A DNA stretch of 64,000 nucleotides from positions 227,267 through 291,266 of the forward strand of contig OZ234502.1 in assembly GCA_965153455.1 (NCBI GenBank), read 5' to 3'. Under the pieces are notes generated by a model that was not told the origin of the DNA, did not search any database, and worked only from the letters and a program-made list of their open reading frames with translations. Source of the stretch: Sphagnum compactum. Lineage: Eukaryota; Bryophyta; Sphagnopsida; Sphagnales. The stretch's first letter is position 1. Every line of letters begins with the position of its first letter. Shown here one piece after another: positions 11,457-22,530 of the stretch. A program made the position numbers and the translations under genes.

Positions 11457-14112
11457 TTGGTGCAGGGATTTGTCCTATTTCCTTCAATCATGGGAAGGGT
11501 TCCAAAGTCCCATTCCATTCATGTCCAAAGCCCCACCAAGTCCTCTTTCTCAAAGAAATACTTGGTGTGGAGGTTTGGGATACGCCATGGAGGGCAAAAT
11601 AAAGTTTTATTCAATTTGCATATGTTCCATATACTCGCATCTTGGAATTCTTGGAAGGTGAACGAGGGGATATAAGCTCCCTTATGGAATGGAATGTTTA
11701 CAAAACCTTTCCAAGCCAAATGGATGTCAAACAACCAACTATCAAAAACCACCTTGGGCATACATGGTAAACATTTATGGCATTAACCTTTTTAATTTCT
11801 TTAATTCATATACCAAATATGTAATCATTTACGTTTAGAAATTTTTTTAGTCTAAGTATCAATGCGGATATGGACCAGAGGACTATTAAGAAAACTCAAC
11901 CCACACTCGATCTATTAAACGAGGATGCCTAGCGTCATTCTCAATCAAACGTCTATACACACAACTTGATGTGGTTGAGATCACAATTTATCATAAGGCC
12001 CATACACAAATGATGGGTCATTCGCACATGGTGAGCATGACCCAAAATCCATTTCTTGTATGTATCGTTATGCTCCACGCATGTCACAAGCATTGAAGGA
12101 CCACATATGGGCCCAACTAAGCTTAGGTTACACAACCAAACAAATATATGACAAGCATAAAACAATTTGGTGGGAATATGTGAATGTGGGTCAAAACATG
12201 ACACGAGATGATTTCATTCGGCTTCAAGACATTGCATATTTGAATCCGAAACATAAGAAAGGGAGTTGGCGTTTACACACCAACCCTGCAATTTCAATTT
12301 GGTCTTGGGCTCTCCAACATCTAGAAGATGTGTTCTTTTTTTAAGATGTTGGTGAAATCAACGGGATTCAAGTCCCGTTCACCATAGGTATTCAAACACG
12401 AACTCAATGTGAGTCCATGCTATCATATGGTCACAATGGTGCCATTTCTATGGATGCCACATTTGGCACAAATGACATGAAATTCCATCTATTCACCTTG
12501 ATGGGGTTTGATGATCATCACAAGGGTGTCCCTTTAGCTTGGATCATTACAAGTAAACAAACAATTCAGGATTTGATCGAATGGTTGAAAACCATTAAAA
12601 GATAAGATGTTATCACACATGCCACATTGGAAACCATCATGTTTTCTCGTTGATGATGCACCTCAAGAATTGAAGGCATTATGGTTACTTCTATACCTAA
12701 TACCTACTTTGTGTTTATTTCCTTAAATGTTTTTTAATATCTTTCATAAAATTCTTGATTACTTCAAATGCATTTTATGTTGTACTAACCCCATCCACTC
12801 ATGGAGATATTATTGCATATGTGCCCTTATTAGGATTGTATGGGGTATGGACAAGGTTCCCATCTACCTTTGTTATTAACATGTTTTCAAAACATGGCGC
12901 TTACGTGGTACTGAAAAAATCAAAGATGTGGAAGTGCGGGGCGGAATCCTCCAAGACCTTCATGATGTGATGTACATGTCCATCAATCATGGAGAAACAA
13001 TTTATGACTTCAAAGAGCATGGGAGGGTTGGTGTGAGAGAAAACTTTCATAAACATAGGCCTGGTGATGCGTGGACAAATTATTTATGGACTTATTACCA
13101 TTAGTTTGGTTAGTGATAATATTTATCATGGTTTAGTATTCAAAATTCTTTTGTAATAATGTTAATCATCCTTGTGCATTGTGTTTATGTTTGTAGAATT
13201 ATGGATGGTGGGTGTTCGAAGAGTGCCCCATTCAACCAACATACCCAAGCGAGCATTGAATCATATCATGGTGCGTTGAGACATTGGTTGCTCTTGACAC
13301 AAAAGGCCTTAGAAGGTGTAGGATTGATTGGTTGGTGTGGCGATTAATAACAACCATTGCACGCCACAACATGCACACATTGGAAATGAAAAAATAGGGT
13401 TTCTCCACTCACCCATGTGTACCAACAAACCCTTGAAAGTGATGGAGCTTGGGGTGTACGGAGCCAACGCCTTCCCAATGTTATTTACGCAATGAAATTC
13501 CCATTCACCGAAATATTTTGTTGCACATGTGAATGGGCATTGCGAGGAAACATGTGTAAACACCAAATTGTGGTCATTCTCACATGCACAGACATTTCTC
13601 AAGAGGATATCATTCATTTCTATGGAACATGGTATGGATTACATCGTGGAGGGTTGGGTCACATGTTTGCGGACCCACAACATATTCCAGATGATATGGA
13701 GTCCAATGATGATGATGAGGATGAACATCTTGAAGGTGATGATGGGATCATGGAAATTGATGGGTTCATGAACATGGAGCAAAATGATCTCCCTATGCAT
13801 GCCATTGTAGGGTCTAATGACACAATAAATTCATCAACCCCAATGGAAAAGGCTTTTGCACAATTGGTCACTATAATGCAAGAGATTACAAATGAATGTA
13901 AAGAAGGCGATGTGACACTTTGTGAACATGCCACCTCACACATGAGAGTATTGGCATGTAATATTTGTAACATATGCCTCACAAAGGGAAATGCAGTTTC
14001 ACACCCAAGATTGGTGTTACACTGCGTAGAAGATGGATTGGGAAATAATGTCAAACGATTCAAAGATTGGCATGAAACAATGCTCAATCGCACAAATGTC
14101 CATACTAAATAA
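11457..14112 (+). pseudogene. MULE-type transposase, copy A (decayed, nearly full length)
   Basis: Mutator-like transposase cut into several frames by introns and stops. The N-terminal part is around 11470-11760 and 12060-12340 (SQALKDHIWAQLSLGYTTK, YLNPKHKKGSW). The MULE catalytic domain follows: HNGAISMDATFGTND with the first Asp (about 12430), FLVDDAPQELKAL with the second (about 12640), then GDAWTNYLWTYYH and ASIESYHGAL with the Glu (about 13250). A SWIM zinc finger (CCTCEWALRGNMCKH, about 13520) precedes an acidic tail (DDDEDEHLEGDDG) that is open to 14112. Stops such as TAG for Trp after TYYH (about 13101) show it is inactive. A second copy starts at 22531. Confidence 0.9.
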
Positions 14113-14347
14113 TGTCATGAATAAATGTTTCAATAACTAATCAAGATTGTTGCCATTGGCACTAAGAATTTTGTTTTAGAATCAATTTTGTATGGAAGAA
14201 ACCATAGCCCAAATTCTTTGAACATTATGTATTCAACACACACATGAAGTCTAATATGGCACAAAAATTATTGTTTCCAAGTAATAAGCACAAAAAATGT
14301 GAACTGCAAAAACATAAGGATAGTGATAATATTAGTGTTAAAATGCA

Positions 14348-14620
14348 GGTATTATAACTAAGCCCTAAAATCCCAGTTGGTAAAAGTTAGTACAAGTGTA
14401 AGTATTGCAATTAGGCTCTAAAATTCCAATTGGTAAAAGTAAGTACGGGTGCAGGTATTACAACGAAGCCCCAAAATTCTAATTGGTAGAGGCAAGTACG
14501 GATGTAGGTATTGCAACAAAGCCCCAAAATTCTAGTTGGTAAAGGTAAGTACGGGTGTAGGTATTGCAACGAAACCCCAAAATTCCAGTTGGTAGAGGTA
14601 AGTATAAATCCGGGTATTGC
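14348..14620 (+). repeat. 53-bp tandem array carrying GGTATTGCA
   Basis: Motif starts at 14348, 14401, 14454, 14507, 14560 and 14613, exactly 53 bp apart. Each unit also contains CCCCAAAATTC, AGTTGGTA and AAGTACGGGTG. Copy B has the same array at about 24440-24720. It lies just 3' of the transposase. Confidence 0.9.
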
Positions 14621-17436
14621 AAGTTTAAATGAAAAATCAACCCTAAATGCAATACCCACCCTTCAAAAGAACCCACCTAGATAGTTTAGATACCTTTAAG
14701 TGAAAACCTAGCCCTAAACACAATACCCACATGCAAAGTCACTTTGAAATAACCCAACCCTATATGCAATACTTGCATTCAAGGTCACTCCAAAATTACG
14801 CATGTGGGGTTAAAGTTTATTTAAATGAAGATCCTACCTTAAATGTAATACCTGCATTTTGGGTCACTCCAAAATAATTAACTAATTTCAAAATAATATG
14901 TTAACAAAGGTGTGTATAGAGGTTGGGGTTGTTGATTAGGAGTTCCATGATTCTTACTTTGTTTCATGAATTTGAAAAGAGGTTGTATTGTTTGTGGACA
15001 AATAGTACAATGACAATTGTGATCAAGTTTATATTGGTGTAGGAATTTTTCATGGAAAAGTCGAATTTGCAATCTATAACATCGAATAATTATCTTAAAT
15101 AGTGATTTCAATAATTTATTAAAAATCTATATAATTAAGTTAATCAATCAAATATCAAATTAATCAATCTGATTTTTAGATATAACTTTTTATTATCCAA
15201 GTAAATAAAGTTAAACCAAATGATTAATTAATTATTTTAAATAAATAAATGATTATCTAATTTTGATCATTAATCATTTAGATTATCTGAAATACTATTT
15301 TATTAATTATTTAATTATGTGACAAAATTTGTTGATAATTCATTAATTATTAGAAATATTTTATATTAAATTGGGGGGCAATTTCTAGGGTTTAGACATA
15401 TGTGAAACAATACAATTTCATTTTATATCTTCTTCAAAAAGATTAGAAAAATTAGGTTGGAGAGATCACACAAAGGTAAAAAGTAAACTTTATGTGAAAA
15501 CCCAACCTTAAATGCAATACAAAGTTTGTTGAAATTAAAAAATAAAAAGTTCAAGCTTAAATGTTTTTCAAATATGTTCATATTTATGTTTTTTCCCTTT
15601 TAAAGTTGTAAACTCATTTCAAAAAACATAAATATAAAGTCTATAATTTAATAAAATTTTAAACTATGTTTTAAAAAAAATCAAAGCACATGATTTTGTA
15701 CTTTTTGTTTTTCTGTTTCACATAATAATAAAAATGATTTCTCCCATATATTAATCCTATGTCTGATTGAAATTTTATTTTATAATTTTCTGATATATAG
15801 TAAATAAATTCTTGGTTAAAATAGTCATATAGTGGATCAGATTTATTTTATATTTTATATTTTATACATATATAACACAAGTCTTTATGTAAACTTTATT
15901 TTTTATGATGTATAATATTGGTTTAAATATTGGTCCAAATATATTGTTATTTTTAACACATTATATATAAATAATGATGTTATGGAATTATATTGTTGAT
16001 TCATTTCAATACATATAATATTTTCATATTTATTTAAAATAATATAAAAATTGATATATATATAAACCTATGGTTATGTATATTGCAATTATTTTTAATG
16101 AACTTTGTTAATGCGAATTTTTAAATTCCAAAATATTAATAGTTAGGTATGAAAATGTGCATAAGCTCTTAAAACCCATGCCAAAGTTTGTGTGGATTTG
16201 GAAGCTTTGTGAGGGCCAAATAGTTATGTAATGTTTTCGACACCTTCAGAAGTTGAAACATGATTTGATTATCCAAAAAACACAATAATGTTCATAAAAA
16301 AACAACCAATATTTGTAGCCTTGACAAATTACTAGCTTCAACAAAAGCTCATCGCCAAGGTTGTCAGATTGACTAAAGTGTTGACATCACCAAACTAAAC
16401 AACTTAGCTTAAACATGAGTAATAGGTTAATAAGCTACTTGTTAAGTAACATAATTAACTACCTAATAGGCTACCTACTTAATATAGGCCTATTATGTAG
16501 TTTATTCATTAGTGTAGGCGTTCTAGGTTAATATTTTAGATGGTCTATGTAGGTATTGAAGGTGGTTGAGCTTATTAAGTAAACATACTAGTTATATAGG
16601 TAGTTTATTGGCCTAGGCCACGTAAGCCTAATAAACATTTATGACAATTTAATGTTTATTCCTTATTATAATAACATATTAAATTTGAACTAAAATTTTT
16701 TATTAAAAAGAAAACACATTTTTCCATATAATTGTTATAAGTATATACCATTGGATTATGATTAAAATTTAAAGTTTGGGAAACCCTAATTAATTAACAT
16801 TTTTTTTACAAGTATATAGTAAATAAAATAAATTTATAGTGCATTTTAGGGGGAATTTTTGTGCAAAACAATGCAATATATATATTTAAAGAAAATGAAA
16901 GAAATTAGCTTGGAAATATTAAAAAATGGTAAGAGACATACCTTTCTTTGTGTTTTGTTACAATTTTATTTAGTTATTAAAAAAAGTAAAGCTAAATTTG
17001 TAATTGGTGAAAGTAAATACGTGTGTGGATATTACAAAATTATATGAAACATTAACCCTAAATGGAATAGCCATATTCAAGTTCATTTCAAAATAACCCA
17101 TAGGTGATTAAGGTAAAACTTGTAGTGAAAAGGCAACTTTAAATGCAATACCCACACGTAAGGTCGATTTTAAAAACCCTATGTAGTTTGGGTGCGCCTT
17201 TGAATGAAGACAAAAGCCTAGATGCAATACCTACATGCAAATTCATACTGAAATAATCCATAGGTGATTGAGGCAAACCTTATGTGAAAACCCAACCCTA
17301 AATGCAATACCCACATGTAACGTCATTTCAAAATAACTAATAAGTGGTTTGGGTACCCCAAATATGTCTTTTTAAAAACTTAAACTAATTATTATTTTGA
17401 ATTAATTTTATGACAAAATGCAAGTTTTGTAATGAA
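14621..17436. repeat. Non-coding right arm of transposon copy A
   Basis: No coding sequence. TGCAATACC, the reverse complement of the GGTATTGCA motif, recurs (about 14647, 14722, 14765, 14842, 15515, 17143, 17226, 17304). 15130-15380 and 15590-16130 are very AT-rich. The arm matches about 24740-27550 in copy B with frequent substitutions and small indels. Confidence 0.7.
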
Positions 17437-17640
17437 TGTAAATGACGAGCAACTATTATGGGACCTATATGCGGATATTGCAATGAATGTAAAAAACCAG
17501 CGAGTATTATGGGACCTATATGCGGGTATTGCAATGAATGTAAAAAACCAACACCTATTATGGGACCTATATGCGGGTATTGCAATGAATGTTAAAAAAA
17601 AACAACGTCTATTATGGGACCTATATGTGGGTATTGCATA
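17437..17640 (+). repeat. 51-bp tandem array, copy A
   Basis: Four units of about 51 bp containing TGCAATGAATGTAAAAAACC, ATTATGGGACC and TATATGCGGGTAT. The unit length is 17 codons. In copy A the frame is closed by a stop after CKFCNECK; in copy B (27553-27712) three units stay open. The GGTATTGCA motif again falls once per unit. Confidence 0.9.
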
Positions 17641-18114
17641 TTTGAAAATGACCTTATGGAATTTATAATAGAAATGATGTAGGTATTATATGTTTAAAAT
17701 GTGTGTATTGTTTTAAAAGTTTTTAGGTGATGTGAGTCCTATTACATTAGATGTAAGTATTGCACAATGTTCATTTTGATCTTTGTAAACCCTAGACAAA
17801 TTAATGTTACCTATTCATATGGGCCTATTTAAGGTTTGATTCTTACATCTAAACTATTAAGAAAATTATGACAAAGAAGACATATATGATTAACAATATA
17901 CCCATCAAACAAGTGTGATTATAAGAAAATATTATATTGATAAAAGATGTACAAAAATGGGTGGATGAAAAATTGCTAAATAACCCAATGAAAAAAAACG
18001 TTCTCTATAACATATCAAAGGACCAAAGTTCAAAAATTGGGTAATCCAAAAAATGAAAGGGCTGAAATAACCTAGCTAACTACATAAAGTGAAAACCCTA
18101 AACCATATCAGTAT
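17641..18114. other. End of transposon arm and junction to the copy-specific core
   Basis: Similarity to copy B ends at about 17780 (TTGCACAATGTTCATTTTG); the counterpart end is 27854. The remaining sequence to 18114 shows no gene. Confidence 0.6.
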
Positions 18115-18765
18115 CTACAATCCCGTGTTTAGCTTATAAGCATCTATTGCACTTGCAGCCCTTGCTACATGACAAACAGTGTAAAAATGGCAGCGTTGGA
18201 TCTCAACCGGAATTGCATTTGCAACAAACTCTTCTTTTGTTGTCTCCTCAACCCTATAAACAACCAAAAACCATCAAATTAAAACCTAACACACTTTGGA
18301 TGAAACAAAATTATTAAAAAATAATAAACAATGATTATTATTGTTTCTTACCTTCCATGAATCACTTTAGATTCATGAAAATCCAATAACATCTGTCAAT
18401 TGTTTTGTCCAACTTGCTTTATTGGACTTTCGATCCCAATTTTTGACATCCCATGCCATCTTCAATTGTCGTGCATATACACAATGGATGGATTGAATCA
18501 TCTCTTGTAAATCTTCATCCTTCTCCATTCGTGATGTTGCATCTCGAAGCACGCTTCCCACGCCCCAGGCATTGAGACTTAACACTTGTAACAGTTACTC
18601 TGAAGCTAATTTGACCAAAGTTGGTTTTGGGAATGGTGGACAACGTTCTCCAACAATTACCAACTTATCCCACTCACGATGTGCTTTGGCACAAGCACGA
18701 CGAACAACCTTTTGATCATTTGGCCTTTGCATGACCATGACATTTCCCAAGATGTGAGCATTCAT
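18115..18765 (-). pseudogene. Unrecognised two-exon gene fragment in the core of copy A
   Basis: Exon 1 (18352-18765) reads MNAHILGNVMVMQRPNDQK, then HREWDKLVIVGERCPPFPK and, after an in-frame TAA at 18595-18597 (CAA in the presumed parent), VLSLNAWGVGSVLRDATS and ARQLKMAWDVKNWDRKSNK. A 1-nt excess in a T run near 18377 breaks the frame before HESKVIHG and a good GTAAGA donor. Exon 2 (18115-18253) follows a TTTATAG acceptor and reads VEETTKEEFVANAIPVEIQ, YTVCHVARAASAIDAYKLN and a stop. I do not recognise the family. It lies only in copy A; copy B has a hairpin-repeat array at this place, so it may be captured host sequence. Confidence 0.5.
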
Positions 18766-18775
18766 TTTAGCAAAT

Positions 18776-19499
18776 CAGGTGAGGTAGGTGTGAGGTGGGA
18801 GGTAGCTGGGAGGTAGGAGGGGGGACGTAAATAGGAGGGGGGAAGTAGGTGGGAGCGAGCTAGGTAGGAGGGAAAAACTTTGGCGCAGAGAAGAAGCTGA
18901 AAAAAACCAAAAACTCTGGGCAGGGGAGGATGTGTTTTTGTTCATCCCCAAAACGACTTCAACGACCTCATTCTCAACTAGTGCATTGGTGGCTGCTCGT
19001 TCATTTCGGCTAATGATGATGGCCTGGTTAACCCCACCACAGTCTTTTGTGAGGGTTTCTTACTAGTTCAACTTCACCTGTGCACTCTTTTGTTCTTGCT
19101 AGTTGGTTTTGGGTTCACCACCCCATCGCCAAAGTAATATAGTCCAACTAGTTGTGATCCAAAGGAGCTTGGTTTTTGTTATATATACACAAGTAATGAA
19201 AAACAAGAGGGAACGAGGAAAGTGGAGGAGGGGGACTGAAGAGATATAGAAAATATACCTATAACAAGGGAACTTAGAGGGAGAATTTAGAAACCCTTGT
19301 TGTGATGGATCATTGACAAAACCATCGAGATTTAAGCTTATAACTTTTTTGGAGACTTTTTCACACCTTACCCTGCGGGTTGGTAGCAAGGATAGGAGGA
19401 CATTCTCTACCATTGGGGATGTTTAAGAATAATAATTTATTTATTTTGTTTCTTTGTTTACAACGTATAAATTGTAAGGTTTAATTAGATTTAATTATA
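18776..19499. repeat. GGTAGG-rich stretch and spacer, partly shared with 28952-29070
   Basis: Purine-rich GTGGGAGGTAGG repeats lead into GGGAAAAACTTTGG, AAAACCAAAAACT and GGATGTGTTTTTGTTCATC, all repeated at 28952-29070. From 18960 to 19490 the sequence is unique to copy A; minus-strand frames there show no domain. Confidence 0.6.
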
Positions 19500-20259
19500 A
19501 AATCTTTGGTGGGACGTTGGAGGGCAGGTTTTCCTTTCAAGCTGTATTTGGTGTGTAGAGTGGACTGTCAAGTGTCCACTTTGACAGTGGACTTTCCATG
19601 CAAGTTTTAGGTGGGGGGGGGAGGGGAGGATTTGTTTTCCTTTCAGCCAATGGGAAGGCCCAAGGTGCCTTGCTTTTATTGCTTTTAAGTTTGGGGGGTG
19701 GGAAGGATTTTTTTTTTCATTTTTCCCTGTTTTCCAACGTGTTCCCACGGTGTTCCCTCTAAGTTCTCAATATGTTCCCCGAGTTCACAATGCGTTCCCC
19801 CAACATGTTCTCCATTTAAGCACCTCACTTTTATCCCATATGCTTTGGCAAATGTTGTTCTCCTTTCACCTATATAGGCAGGCCGAAGGGGAGGAACTAC
19901 ATACATCAAAACAGAACCTTCTATTTTGAGGAGCCTCCATAATTTCATTTTTTGGGGAGCAATGGGCCAATCAAATTGGCTTGTCTCCCCCCCCAAAAAG
20001 AAAAAAAGAACTTGGAAGGTACTTTGTGTCTTTACTAACACTTCTCCTAGTCACCTGGCCACAGTGAACCCGCACTCACCACCGCACCATCCACTGGATG
20101 CCCATTATCACTCAGTTGTGGATGAACCTCAACTGGGTTAATATTGGGTTTCACCTTGGTAACCAATTCTGTAATAAGTAGGTCTCATATTTAGGTAGAT
20201 AGGTAGGAAAATAGGTAACTACTAGGTAAATAGATGGTTTACGAATAGGTAAGGGCTAA

Positions 20260-20320
20260 TTTTACTACCTACCTACTAACAACCCACCACTTGTGGGTTG
20301 TTAGTAGGTAGGTAGTAAAA
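20260..20320. repeat. Perfect 28-bp inverted repeat with 5-nt loop (copy A)
   Basis: Arms 20260-20287 and 20293-20320 are exact reverse complements around the loop CACTT. The arms are built of ACCTACCTACTAACAACCCAC and its complement. The same hairpin is at 29883-29943. Confidence 0.97.
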
Positions 20321-20370
20321 AAGCACTGAACTAACCACCATGATTAGCTAGGGCACTGTTGGGTATCCAG

Positions 20371-21195
20371 CTCGTTACTGACGCAGTCGATATTAAAAAT
20401 TAGTGAGTCAGTGACCCGGTCAAAAGTTAGTGACCAGTGTTCGTGCAGGAGGCCTACGGCGCCTGCAAGAAATTCTGGACACTAGTGAAGCCACCTAACT
20501 CCTGCCAATTTGAGATTTTGAGACCTGATTTGTTCTTTTCTCTCACTCTCTTTCCCTTGCTCTCTTGCTGAGTCTGTTTCTCTCTTCCACCCAATCTGTT
20601 GCTTTCTCATGTGTAGCCTCTCTCTCTCTCTCTCTCTATCTCAAATTGAAATCTATTTTGTGTTCATAAGTTTTATTTTGACTAGTGGGAACTAATTTGA
20701 GGGTTAATCTTTTTGGGAAATAAGATCAATCTGGGGTTAATTCATCTTGTCTTCTTGCACATGTGTTTAGTCCATGCATTGTTCTGCATAGAACCAGACA
20801 GCACAGTTCTACCCGTTTTTTTCATTCTGCAAAACAACTTAGGTAAATGTTCTTTTATTTCACAATCTTTTTTATTTTTTGCAGCAGCCCAGAGAAATCG
20901 AATTCTGAACTTTACAGGTATAGAATTAGCGTCAGACCACTGGGATAGATTCAGGCGCCGAAAGAAGAATGCTTTTCTTTTGATTTGATTAACTTTCACA
21001 CTCAAAAAGTCAAACTCTACGTCCGACCCACACAATTCTCCCCAGGGCTGCACTGTCAGTACCAGAAAGAGCGCCGGCCAGTGCTAGATGGAGGGGTATT
21101 TAGCCTCTCGCCGCCTCAAACACTGGTCACTAACTTTTGACCGGGTCACACGTCTCACTAATTTTTAAAATGGACTGCGTCAGCAATGGGTTGGG
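20371..21195. mobile_element. Fold-back module with about 75-bp terminal inverted repeats (copy A)
   Basis: The left end (TTACTGACGCAGTC..., TAAAAATTAGTGAG, GTGACCCGGTCAAAAGTTAG, GACCAGTGTT) reappears inverted at 21120-21195. Between the ends are the CT-rich module, then a gene-like stretch with GT-AG signals: GTAAATG at about 20841, a TTTTTTGCAG acceptor at about 20882 and a further GTATAG donor at about 20921. It could be a captured gene start inside a non-autonomous element. Copy B has the same at 29996-30835. No target-site duplication could be fixed. Confidence 0.55.
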
Positions 21196-22528
21196 TCGCA
21201 GTTGATTCCCAGTAACTTCGTACAGGTAGCTGAAAGTGACTTGCGTGCTGTGCCCACCAACAACGCCTGCTTTTTCAACACATCCACAAATTTCTCTTGT
21301 GTAAAGATGCGAGGCCCAGCAAGCGCTCATTATTTCATTGCCCCCCACCCCCACACCCCAGTGTCACTCGTGTCTACCGATATCAGTGTCCGCGGCAAAC
21401 TGCCTGGTTTTTCAAACGTTTCAGATCCGGAGAACCGCCGGTTCGGGATATATCAAAACCTTGAAAGAACCGCCAAATTTTGAATCAGAACCGGTGGTTA
21501 TTTGACTAATTCAAGTTCGCCTACAACCAAAGTTGAAATAATTAGGAATAGGCTTCTAAACCTGGTAGCATCTACCCGCATAATATACGAGGTAGATGCA
21601 CACATTTCACACCCATGGTCCCATGCACAACCCCCAATAGTACAAGGGCGCGCGACCAAGGATAGTATCTGTGGGTGGTATACTTCCAAATTTTCCACGC
21701 TTTGTCTCAGTCGTTGGATCCAACATTTTTGTACAGCAACTCAATTTTCCTTGACCTAGTTTTCCTCATCATTGCAACAAAAGACCATTAGGTACCTTAC
21801 ACATGGTACCACTGTAGATGCTGGGTTTACCACAGCCACCCACCTATGTATAACATATCTACCTCTCTACAATATACTTTTTTCCACACTGGATAAATTT
21901 GGTATGACCATCTATGTAGCTTCCTTCTCCCTCAAAGGCTCAAGCTACTGTAATCATCATCACCCATGTCACCAAGTAAAGATGACTTGTGCAACATGAT
22001 GGGCTAAATATGGACACTGGGTGAAATCAGCAAACAGGAAACGTGTGGATGTAAAACAAGAATCCTGGCAACGATGGAGCCTGGATGGAATAATAAAACA
22101 TGTTTACCAATCAAACCCTACATTGCCAACTCTATCCTCAACTATGAGATGGAAATTGACTACTTGTGCCCAAGATAGAGATGAATGAATGGCTGAGTGC
22201 GCACGGAATTGGTAAATGTGTACCTGTTGTAAGTGGCACAATCCTTCTAGTAAGTTCTAGGGGAGAAGAAAACAAATAAGAAAGAGCTCTGAGAAGAAGA
22301 GTTTATGAAGAAATGGGAGGAAAGGAGTAAGAGAAGAGTGTGGACATTTCAGGGAGATCGTGACGAGGAAACGCATCAATATGTCCAGAGAGCTATAGGA
22401 AAGATCAGGTTCTATGAATCTATGTTGTGATGGAGACACTTCATAACATGTATGCTTTTGAGAGGGTAAAAGACTTCTAGCAGGTTTTAGGAAGAGAAAA
22501 CATATACGAGAGGAGTTAATGAATGGAT
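21050..22528 (-). repeat. Inverted copy of the HNL 5' flank and adjoining repeat (1928-3490)
   Basis: Reverse complement of 1928-3490. Landmarks: CCATTCATTAACTCCTCTC (1928) against 22510-22528, CTGTTTGCTGATTTCACCC (2536) against about 22022-22040, and TATTGTAGAGAGGTAGATA against about 21862-21880. It has one instead of two copies of the 100-bp unit and an extra block of about 200 bp near 21640-21830. It stops abruptly where the second MULE copy begins. Confidence 0.85.
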
Positions 22529-22530
22529 CT

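Larger units (their letters stand above)
19500..21698 (+). repeat. Large repeat, copy A (matches 29130-31340)
   Basis: Nearly identical to copy B over about 2.2 kb, with differences mainly in homopolymers and the CT run. It contains a fairly long shared minus-strand frame (19685-20041) with EHVGGTHCELGEH-type short repeats that I regard as low-complexity, a perfect hairpin (20260-20320), the CT-rich module (20371-20745) and a fold-back partner of that module (from 21120). Similarity ends at TACTTCCAAATTTTCC (21698). Confidence 0.9.

Noticed and set aside
19685-20041. 118-residue minus-strand frame shared with 29305-29664
   Set aside because: Made of short EHVGG/GEH-type repeats without a known domain; the two copies are too recent for conservation to mean coding.
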